Shown here: piece by piece, positions 7,243 through 13,801 of the stretch
How the letters are laid out: each line of letters opens with the position of its first letter
Numbering within the stretch: position 1 is the stretch's first letter
The notes under the pieces: generated by a model
What the model was told of the DNA's origin: nothing
Seen by the model: only the letters and a program-made list of their open reading frames with translations
The model's database searches: none
Translations under genes and position numbers: made by a program
Source of the DNA: Chloroflexota bacterium
GTDB lineage: Bacteria > Chloroflexota > UBA4733
DNA length: 64,000 bases
Assembly: GCA_023381895.1 (NCBI GenBank)
Contig: JAMCTA010000123.1
Span: forward strand, 1 to 64,000
Direction: 5' to 3'

Positions 7243-7938
7243 GTGACGACGGTGCTGGTCGTAGATGATGAGGCGAACCTGGTCGAGCTCGTGCAAGGGT
7301 ACCTCGAGCGGGAGGGCTACACCGTCCTGACCGCAGGCGATGGGCGCGCCGCGCTGGATCTGGCTCGCTCCGGCAACCCGGACGTGATCCTCCTGGATCT
7401 CCTCCTGCCCGGCCTGGATGGTATCGAAGTCTGCCGGCAGGTGCGGCAGTTCTCGGACGCCTACGTGCTCATGCTCACGGCCAAGGCCGAAGAGGTCGAC
7501 AAGCTCGTGGGTCTTGCTGTGGGCGCCGATGACTATCTCACCAAACCCTTCAGCCCGCGCGAACTCGTCGCCCGCGTCAAAGCGCTGCTCCGCCGGCCGA
7601 GAACGGCCCTGCCCGGTGCGCCGGATACGCCACCCATCCGCCGCTTCGGCGAACTGGGTCTCGACGACGCTCGCCACGAGGTCACCAAGCGGGGACAGGT
7701 CGTGCCGCTCACACCGCGCGAGTTCGCTCTCCTGACGATGCTGGCCGCCCATCCTGGCCGTGTCTTCACGCGGGACCAGCTCCTGGAGCGCATCTGGGGA
7801 GACGACGCCTACGACGACCACGTCGTGGGCGTGCATGTCGGCAACCTGCGGCGCAAGATTGAGGATAACCCCGGCCAGCCGCGCTATGTCGAGACGGTGC
7901 GCAGCGTCGGCTACCGTTTCGGCGTCCGGCCGGACTAG
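7243..7938 (+). CDS. OmpR/PhoB-family response regulator
   Basis: The GTG at 7243 gives 231 residues. The receiver domain begins TTVLVVDDEANLVEL and has the phospho-acceptor Asp52 in DVILLDLLLPGLDG and the conserved Lys in DDYLTKPFSPREL. The C-terminal winged helix contains LTPREFALLTMLAAHPGRVF and ends with VRSVGYRFGVRPD, as in the PhoB/OmpR class. The histidine kinase gene starts 4 bp after its stop, so they form one two-component pair. By position it probably controls the metal/thiol genes on both sides. The signal is likely copper or redox stress, by inference. Confidence 0.93.
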   Translation: MTTVLVVDDEANLVELVQGYLEREGYTVLTAGDGRAALDLARSGNPDVILLDLLLPGLDGIEVCRQVRQFSDAYVLMLTAKAEEVDKLVGLAVGADDYLTKPFSPRELVARVKALLRRPRTALPGAPDTPPIRRFGELGLDDARHEVTKRGQVVPLTPREFALLTMLAAHPGRVFTRDQLLERIWGDDAYDDHVVGVHVGNLRRKIEDNPGQPRYVETVRSVGYRFGVRPD

Positions 7939-7942
7939 CCCG

Positions 7943-9121
7943 ATGCGCCGCTTGCGGACCACCCTCGCCGGCCGGCTTTTCCTCTCTTATCTGCTCGTCA
8001 TTCTCGTGGGGCTGGTGACCATGGTCATTGCCGCGAACAGCCTGGCGCCGGCCTTCTTCAGTGCTGGGATGGCGCACATGATGGCTGGGCGGGGCATGGG
8101 CGGCGCGCTGGTGGGGCCCAGCGCGCGAGGCGCCCCAATGATGGATCCCTACGTGCAGGCGGCGTTCCGGCAAGCCCTCAACCAGGCGCTGCTGGTGGCC
8201 GTCGTCGCCGCGACCGTGACGGCGCTCCTGCTGAACCTGCTCGTGGCCCGCTATATCGCTCGTCCCATCCAGGCGGTGCTCCGCGCCACCCAGCGCATCG
8301 CCGCCGGGCACTCTGCCGAGCGCGTAGCGGTCTCAACGACCGAAGCCGCCGATGAGCTGGCCCAGCTCGCCGCCGGCTTCAACGCCATGGCGCACTCGCT
8401 GGAGGAAGCGGAGCGGCGGCGTCTTGAACTGGTGGGCGACGTGGCGCACGAGCTGCGCACACCCGTGGCCACGCTGGAGGGCTACCTGGAGGGACTGCTC
8501 GACGGCGTCGTGGCGCCGTCGGACCACATCTGGGCCAAACTGCACGGCGAGGCGGGACGCCTGCGTCGCCTCATTGATGACCTGCAGGAGGTATCGCGGG
8601 CGGAGGCTCGTCAGCTCTCACTGACGGTGCGGGCGGTACCGCCCGGAGCGATCGTCCAGGCCGCTTTGGACCGGATGCAGCCCCAGTTCGAAGAGCAGGG
8701 ACTCGCGCTGGAAAGCCGGGTGCCGTCCGGCCTCCCGGCGGTGGCTGCCGACCAGGACCGGGCCGTTCAGGTGCTGACGAACCTGCTGACAAATGCCCTG
8801 CGCTACACACCCGCTCCGGGCCACGTCGAACTCTCGGTCGAACGGGCAGGCGCTGCCGTCAAGTTCGCCGTCCGCGACAGCGGCATCGGTTTCACGCCGG
8901 AGCAGGGGCGGCGGCTCTTCGAGCGCTTCTACCGGGCGGAGAAATCCCGTTCGCGGGCGCTTGGCGGTTCGGGGATCGGCCTCACCATCGCGCGGGCGCT
9001 GGTGGAGGCGATGGGCGGGCACATCGGGGCTGAGTCGCCGGGGCCAGGACAGGGCAGCACCTTCGCCTTTACCCTGCCGATCGCCCGCGAACGTCGCCCG
9101 CTCGGCTTGAGCGAATCTTGA
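7943..9121 (+). CDS. HAMP-containing sensor histidine kinase
   Basis: Counting from ATG 7943 (392 residues), there are two membrane helices. They flank a short external loop of about 60 residues rich in Met, Gly and Pro (AGMAHMMAGRGMGGALVGP), followed by a HAMP domain (RPIQAVLRATQRIAAGHSAE). The dimerisation/phosphoacceptor motif is VAHELRTPVATLEGYLEG. The ATPase has the N box (NLLTNALRYTP) and G boxes (DSGIGFTPEQG, GGSGIGLTIARAL). The Met-rich sensor loop would suit Cu(I)/Ag(I) detection, as in CusS/CopS-type sensors, but that is inference. It is paired with the regulator immediately upstream. Confidence 0.92.
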   Translation: MRRLRTTLAGRLFLSYLLVILVGLVTMVIAANSLAPAFFSAGMAHMMAGRGMGGALVGPSARGAPMMDPYVQAAFRQALNQALLVAVVAATVTALLLNLLVARYIARPIQAVLRATQRIAAGHSAERVAVSTTEAADELAQLAAGFNAMAHSLEEAERRRLELVGDVAHELRTPVATLEGYLEGLLDGVVAPSDHIWAKLHGEAGRLRRLIDDLQEVSRAEARQLSLTVRAVPPGAIVQAALDRMQPQFEEQGLALESRVPSGLPAVAADQDRAVQVLTNLLTNALRYTPAPGHVELSVERAGAAVKFAVRDSGIGFTPEQGRRLFERFYRAEKSRSRALGGSGIGLTIARALVEAMGGHIGAESPGPGQGSTFAFTLPIARERRPLGLSES

Positions 9122-9221
9122 CGCGGCCGAGCATCCGCCCTTGAGTTTCCGGTCGTAGCCTGGAAGCAGTACAGAGGGCAGCGGATGTCCGAAGCGAGAG
9201 CAAAGACAGTGAGGAAATGAC

Positions 9222-9917
9222 ATGCTGCGAGTACGAAGGCGAGAGTTGTTAGCTGGCGGGCTGCTGGCGCTACCGCTGCTGCTGGGAGGCACGGGCGCGG
9301 CGCTGGCGCGTGGCCTCGGTGGGCCGGCGACTGCCAATGGAACTACCCCAGGCCCTTCCGTCCCGGACCAGGGGCGGGCCGGGCCGGGGGTACAGGATAT
9401 GGGGTCCGGCGGCATGATGGGCGGCGGTATCGGCGGCGCCGTGACCACCAGTAGCCCCGCCGCCGCGCGGGCGCTCGCTCAACAACTGGCTGCAGGCGCG
9501 GACATCAACCGGCAAACGAACACCGTCACCTACCGTGCGGCGGCCCTCGAACTGGTGGCGCTGGCGAGCCCGGACGGGCAGAAGGACATGACCTGGAACG
9601 TCGACGGCCTGGTGAATCCCACCGTCGTCGTCCCCAAGGGCGCGCAGGTCACGGTGCATTTCTTTGATGCGGATACCGGGACGCCACACGGCTGGGAGCT
9701 CACCAGCACGCCGCCGCCCTACCCGTCCATGGTCATGATGGACGCCCAGGTGGCCTTCCCAGGCGCCTTCGCCATGCCGGTGCGTGGAGCCACGGCGCAG
9801 CAGTGGTCCGGCCGCACCCTGCAGTTCACGGTCACCACTGCTGGGACCTTTTACTACCTCTGCCCGGTGCCCGGCCACGCCCGGCAGGGCATGTACGGCA
9901 CGCTGATCGTGCAGTAA
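9222..9917 (+). CDS. Exported cupredoxin (plastocyanin/sulfocyanin-like)
   Basis: The 231-residue protein has an N-terminus with RRRELLAGGLLALPLLLGG, resembling a Tat signal (twin arginine before a hydrophobic core). A low-complexity Gly/Met linker (MGSGGMMGGGIGG) and then a single cupredoxin domain follow. Type I copper ligands are visible: His in TGTPHGWELT, then Cys, His and Met in YYLCPVPGHARQGMYG near the C-terminus. It should carry one blue-copper centre and pass electrons outside the membrane. TatA and TatC are encoded elsewhere in the window. It lies between the kinase and the TlpA operon, consistent with a copper and thiol electron-transfer theme. Confidence 0.88.
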   Translation: MLRVRRRELLAGGLLALPLLLGGTGAALARGLGGPATANGTTPGPSVPDQGRAGPGVQDMGSGGMMGGGIGGAVTTSSPAAARALAQQLAAGADINRQTNTVTYRAAALELVALASPDGQKDMTWNVDGLVNPTVVVPKGAQVTVHFFDADTGTPHGWELTSTPPPYPSMVMMDAQVAFPGAFAMPVRGATAQQWSGRTLQFTVTTAGTFYYLCPVPGHARQGMYGTLIVQ

Positions 9918-10032
9918 CGGCGTGTAGAGCGGTCAGGCCTGCCAATATACGCCTCCCCACGAAGCGCAAGGAGCAGCAGATTATGACGATGCGTGAGGTC
10001 TGGGATCTCCTCTTGCCCATATGCGCCCCGCA

Positions 10033-10064
10033 TGCTACGATGCCTGATGGTACGATGCGTACAG
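10033..10064 (+). promoter_or_regulatory. Copy 2 of the 32-bp shared element
   Basis: This repeats the pattern TGCTACGA-N6-ATGGTACGAT-N3-TACAG found at 2491-2522, with the same spacing. Here the TACA core is flanked by ATGC and GCAT arms, so the local dyad is kept although the bases differ. It lies 123 bp upstream of the first TlpA gene. A common regulator for both operons is inferred. Confidence 0.55.
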
Positions 10065-10187
10065 CATAACCGAGGCGTGCGAAGTGCACGTAGGAACGGT
10101 GGCCAGACAGAAGGGCACGCATGCGGCCCCGGCGTGTCGAGCAGCGGCGATGTGAGCGCCGCGCCGGTGCCCATTGGAGGGTGAGTT

Positions 10188-10790
10188 GTGGTCGAGGCGC
10201 CGTCTGGAGAGCCTTGGACGCCGCCGGTCACGCGCCGTTCTCGCAGCTTGTTGGTCGTCCTCGTCGTGTTCCTCGCCGTCATCGCCTTCCTGACGGTCAC
10301 GGGCTTCGCGCTCCTACGCCAACAGGGCGGGGCGAACGGGATCGGCGTCCATGCGGATAGCCAGGTAGGACTGATCCATCCAGGCCCCGCCCCCGATTTC
10401 CAGATCCAACTCTACTCCGGCGGGGCCTTCCATCTCGCTGCCCAGCGCGGCAAGCCGGTCCTGGTGAACTACTGGGCCTCCTGGTGTCCCCCCTGCCGCG
10501 AGGAGGCGCCGGTGCTGGAGGGCGCCTGGCAACGCTACCAGTCGCAGGGACTGATCATGGTCGGGCTGGATATCTGGGATACAGAGGTGGACGCGCGCAA
10601 GTTCATAGGGGAATTCGGCATTACCTATCCCAACGATCCCGACCCCAGGGGCAATGCCGCCATTGACTATGGCGTCACCGGCATCCCGGAGAGCTTCTTC
10701 ATCCGGCGCGACGGGACTGTCGCCCTGCACTGGATCGGTCCACTTACCGAGGCGCAAATTAACCACTTCGTCGAAGAGATTCTACAGTGA
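10188..10790 (+). CDS. TlpA/ResA-type membrane-anchored thiol-disulfide oxidoreductase
   Basis: The start is GTG 10188 after TGGAGGG. The 200-residue product has one N-terminal membrane anchor (about residues 20-42) and an outward-facing thioredoxin-fold domain. It carries the motif NYWASWCPPCREEAPVL with active-site CPPC, and the cis-proline region GVTGIPESFFIRRDGTV. TlpA and ResA proteins reduce apocytochrome c or copper-site cysteines, for example during CuA assembly. It overlaps the second TlpA gene by 4 bp (GTGA), so the two are translated together and both probably receive electrons from the CcdA encoded next. Confidence 0.92.
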   Translation: MVEAPSGEPWTPPVTRRSRSLLVVLVVFLAVIAFLTVTGFALLRQQGGANGIGVHADSQVGLIHPGPAPDFQIQLYSGGAFHLAAQRGKPVLVNYWASWCPPCREEAPVLEGAWQRYQSQGLIMVGLDIWDTEVDARKFIGEFGITYPNDPDPRGNAAIDYGVTGIPESFFIRRDGTVALHWIGPLTEAQINHFVEEILQ

Positions 10791-11413
10791 GCGCACCGGG
10801 GTCACGTCTCTCGCCGGCGCGCGCGATGCGTCCCGCCTACTGGCACCTCGGCCTGGCCCTCTGGGCACTAGCACTGCTCGCGCTGGCGTTCCTCGTGGCG
10901 GCGCAACTGCGCTGGGGCAACCTTGGCGATGCCGGCACACTCGTGCGTGATCGCCTCACCGCTCTGGAGGGACAAGGCGACTTTCCGGGCCAAACCGCCA
11001 CTGGCCTGGGGCTGGCGCCCGACTTCACGCTGACGCTGTTCGATGGCGACTCCTTCCGGCTGGCCGAGCAGCGCGGCAAGGTCGTCGTCAACTTCTGGGC
11101 CTCCTGGTGCGTCCCTTGCCGGAACGAGACACCCCGCCTGGAAGCGGCGGCGCGCCAGTACCAGTCACGCGGGCTGCTCGTGGTCGGCGTCGATACTGAG
11201 GACACCGCCACGGACGCTCGCGCCTTCATCCGGCAGTTCGGCCTCACCTACCCCACTGGCCCCGACCAGGGTCTCACGATCACCCAGGCCTACGGCGTCT
11301 CCGGGCTGCCGACCACCTTTTTCGTGAGCCGGACCGGGCAGATCGAGCGCCGCTGGCTGGGCGAACTCCAGCCGGCGCAACTCCAGGGGTTCCTTGCGGA
11401 AGTGCTGCGATGA
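10787..11413 (+). CDS. Second TlpA/ResA-type thiol-disulfide oxidoreductase
   Basis: This 208-residue paralogue of the preceding gene has an N-terminal membrane anchor (about residues 18-38). Its thioredoxin domain has VNFWASWCVPCRNETPRL, an active-site CVPC, and GVSGLPTTFFVSRTGQI with the cis-proline. The pair has diverged outside the active site, which suggests two different clients. The GTG start overlaps the previous stop, and its own stop overlaps the CcdA start (ATGA). The operon order TlpA-TlpA-CcdA-CopCD points to maturation of an outside copper or cytochrome centre. Confidence 0.92.
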   Translation: MSAPGSRLSPARAMRPAYWHLGLALWALALLALAFLVAAQLRWGNLGDAGTLVRDRLTALEGQGDFPGQTATGLGLAPDFTLTLFDGDSFRLAEQRGKVVVNFWASWCVPCRNETPRLEAAARQYQSRGLLVVGVDTEDTATDARAFIRQFGLTYPTGPDQGLTITQAYGVSGLPTTFFVSRTGQIERRWLGELQPAQLQGFLAEVLR

Positions 11414-12147
11414 ACGAGCTGGTGCCGCAAGTCGGCTGGGCAGTCGCCTTCGGAGCCGGCATTGTCTCCTTCTTCTCGCCCTGCGTGGCGCCCCTCATCC
11501 CCGGCTACCTGTCGATGGTGTCCGGGTTGTCGCTGGATCAACTCTCGGCCGGCAGTCGGGCGCACACCGTGCGCGCACTGCGCGCCGCGCTGCTGTTCGT
11601 CCTCGGCTTCGTCGTCGTCTTCGTCCTGCTCGGCGTCGTCGTGTCGCTCCTCGGCGGCCTCATCGGACCCAGCCGGCGGCTGCTCAACGAGGTGGCCGGC
11701 ATCGTGATGATCGTGATGGGGCTGCTGGTGTTGGAGGTGGCGCGGCTGCCCTTCCTCTACCGGGAACGCAAGTTCCGCCTTTCGCCTTCCACCCTGGGGC
11801 CGGCTGGCCCCACGTTGCTCGGGATGGTCTTTGCCTTCGGCTGGACGCCCTGCGTCGGCCCGATCCTGGCGGCGATCCTCTTCTACGCCGGCAGCACGCA
11901 AACCCTCGCTCAGGGCGCCGCGTTGCTCCTGCTTTACTCCCTCGGCATGGCCGTGCCCTTCGTCGCCACCGGCGTCGGCTTCACTCGCATGACGAGTGTC
12001 TTCGGCTGGGTCAAGCGCTATTACCGCCTGCTCAACTGGGGCAGCGGCCTGGTGATGATCGGCATGGGCGTGCTCTTCCTCACCAACACCTTCTTCTGGC
12101 TCAGCATCGCCATGCAGCGGCTGTACTACATGATCTTTTACCAATGA
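11410..12147 (+). CDS. ccdA: CcdA-type cytochrome c biogenesis/thiol-electron transporter (second copy)
   Basis: The 245-residue protein has six predicted membrane helices. It carries the family motifs FFSPCVAPLIPGYLSMVSG (first cysteine) and FGWTPCVGPILAAIL (second cysteine), plus the helix-breaking prolines of CcdA. It moves reducing equivalents from cytoplasmic thioredoxin to outside TlpA proteins. It is shorter and more canonical than the CcdA encoded at 3486-4445, which has CC pairs, so the two copies probably serve different partners. Overlaps of 4 bp on both sides place it firmly in the TlpA/CopC operon. Confidence 0.93.
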   Translation: MNELVPQVGWAVAFGAGIVSFFSPCVAPLIPGYLSMVSGLSLDQLSAGSRAHTVRALRAALLFVLGFVVVFVLLGVVVSLLGGLIGPSRRLLNEVAGIVMIVMGLLVLEVARLPFLYRERKFRLSPSTLGPAGPTLLGMVFAFGWTPCVGPILAAILFYAGSTQTLAQGAALLLLYSLGMAVPFVATGVGFTRMTSVFGWVKRYYRLLNWGSGLVMIGMGVLFLTNTFFWLSIAMQRLYYMIFYQ

Positions 12148-13034
12148 ACAGCATCCGACGCCGGCTGCTAACGGCCGTGCTCGCCCTGACGGCGAGCATC
12201 CTGCTGTTCCCCCCACGGGCGGCCGAGGCGCACGCCTTTCTCGTCCGGACGACGCCGGAGCCAGGCCAGCGCCTGGGAGCAAGCCTGACGTCGCTCCTGC
12301 TCCAGTTCAGTGAGCCGGTGATCAACGAGCGCGTGACAGTGAAGACCGCCGGCGGCAAGCTGATCGCGGTCGGCGTCTTGCAGCGCCTCAAGAGCGGGCT
12401 CGTGGTCCAGGCGCCCTTGCCGCGCCTGGACCACGGCATCTACGTGGTGTCCTGGCGAGAGAACTCCGCTGACGATGGGCATCTCTCCCTCGGCGAGTTC
12501 GCCTTCGCGGTGGGAGCCGGCGGGGCGCTGCCGCCGACGGCCAGTCAGGTCGCGACGTCGATTTCCTGGCCGGCGGTCGCGGCGACCTGGCTTTTCCTCG
12601 GAGCGCTGCTCCTCGCGTTTGGCGGACTAGCCAGCGAGCGCGTCGTCTGGCAAGCGGTGGAACGGCAGCACAAGCTGACGGTTCCCCATCTGCCGATCCG
12701 GCCGCTCTTGGCGCTCTCATTGGTCGGGGGCGTCGCCCAACTCCTGCTCCTGCTGCAGTCGGCGCTGAACGATGCATCGACGGCAGGTGGTCTTGGCGTC
12801 GGTATGGCGTCCCTCACGACCCGAGCCGGGGTGTTGGAAGTGGCCCAACTCGCCCTGGTAGGCTATGGCCTCTGGCTGGTCACGCTGCCGTGGCCGCGTA
12901 CCCGTTCCCTCGCCCTGGCACCGCTAGCCGGGGCGCTCGTGACCGACATCAAGCACATCCGGTTCCAACGGACCGATCGGCATTTCAGTCGGCCTTTGGT
13001 AGTTGGCGCGGTCTGGTCGATGGCGATACGTTGA
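12144..13034 (+). CDS. CopC-CopD fusion, truncated in the CopD part
   Basis: The first 30 residues are a signal peptide ending PRAAEAHAF, where the His after cleavage is the usual CopC N-terminal copper ligand. The CopC beta domain follows, with PEPGQRL, LLQFSEPV and HGIYVVSWRENSADDGH containing further His and Asp ligands. From about residue 130 membrane helices of a CopD/YcnJ-type domain begin, but only three or four are present. After PLAGALV (about 12945) the reading changes abruptly to a hydrophilic tail (DIKHIRFQRTDRHFSRP) that belongs to another gene. The CopC part may still work; copper transport by CopD is probably lost. Confidence 0.8.
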   Translation: MNSIRRRLLTAVLALTASILLFPPRAAEAHAFLVRTTPEPGQRLGASLTSLLLQFSEPVINERVTVKTAGGKLIAVGVLQRLKSGLVVQAPLPRLDHGIYVVSWRENSADDGHLSLGEFAFAVGAGGALPPTASQVATSISWPAVAATWLFLGALLLAFGGLASERVVWQAVERQHKLTVPHLPIRPLLALSLVGGVAQLLLLLQSALNDASTAGGLGVGMASLTTRAGVLEVAQLALVGYGLWLVTLPWPRTRSLALAPLAGALVTDIKHIRFQRTDRHFSRPLVVGAVWSMAIR

Positions 13035-13160
13035 AGCGGCAGCTAGCTAAAGGAGGAGTGCAGCGCCGACCGGGCGCTGATTCGGCTCTGATACATCTTC
13101 TCGACACCGATGTCGTTATTGACTACCTGACGGGTGAGTATCCAATGCGAGCTACCGGAG
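12965..13160 (+). pseudogene. Remnant of a VapBC-like toxin-antitoxin pair
   Basis: In the frame overlapping the CopD tail, a segment reading AFGSWRGLVDGDTLKRQL resembles the C-terminus of a VapB-type antitoxin. Fourteen codons on, after an AAAGGAGG ribosome site and a GTG at 13058, comes HLLDTDVVIDYLTGE, the start of a PIN-domain toxin with its first catalytic Asp. The PIN domain stops being recognisable after about 34 codons, where the sequence becomes the antisense of the AhpD gene. Both genes are thus truncated and joined to unrelated DNA. The identification rests on short motifs. Confidence 0.5.
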
Positions 13161-13168
13161 AAGAGATT

Positions 13169-13614
13169 TTAGCCATGGACGTAGCTCCCGACAGGACTGC
13201 GCATGCCGACAGCGAAGCGATTCCAACCGTTGATCGCAACGACGGCGAGCGTCAGCGCGACGATCTCCTCGGGCGAGAAAACGCTCGCCACTCCGTCGTA
13301 GACGTCGTCGGGGGCACCCGTCTGGGGTAGGAGCGCAGGCTCTCGCACCAGGCGAGGGCGGCACGCTCTCGGAACGTGAACACCGGTGCCTCGCGCCAGG
13401 TTGCGACGAGATAGAGGCGCTGCTCCGTCTCACCGATAGCGCGCGCGTCCTTCGTGTGCATGTCCAGACAGAAGGCACAGCCGTTCAGTTGCGATGCTCG
13501 CACCTTGACCAGTTCGGGCAGCTTCGGGTCAAGCCCACTTTCGTCGACGACCCGCTGGACGCCGACAAGCGCACGGTAGGCAGCAGGCATGACCCGGGCA
13601 TAGTCGATGCGCAC
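13169..13614 (-). pseudogene. AhpD-like carboxymuconolactone decarboxylase family gene with one frameshift
   Basis: The start is GTG 13614 behind AGAGGTGAAG on the minus strand. The protein reads MRIDYARVMPAAYRALVG and carries the AhpD active-site motif NGCAFCLDMH (CxxC plus His). After FRERAALAWCESL (near 13340) the frame must change by one base to continue as LLPQTGAPDDVYDGVASVF and end ...GSYVHG at 13171-13169. One base is missing around 13335-13342. Such proteins reduce peroxiredoxins or act as alkylhydroperoxidases. With the frameshift the C-terminal helices are lost, so this is a pseudogene or a sequencing error. It borders the degraded end of the island. Confidence 0.75.
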
Positions 13615-13801
13615 GTCCTTCACCTCTTTCGGTGCCCGCCATCTCCGTCTCGCCGTCAGTGTAAGGGAAATCAGCAGAGGCGACAAACACTATTCATCGC
13701 TGATCCCGTGGCGGCGCAGCACGGAGGAAGAGGAAACCAGAAGGCACGTGCCCCTAATCGAGCAGCGCCCTGTTGCGGCCAGATCCGTTGCCCCCGCGGA
13801 G

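Noticed and set aside
9983..10069. 28-codon frame with an AAGGAG site between the cupredoxin and TlpA genes
   Set aside because: It overlaps the 32-bp shared element and contains repeats of ACGATGC. The apparent coding is more likely a by-product of the regulatory sequence.
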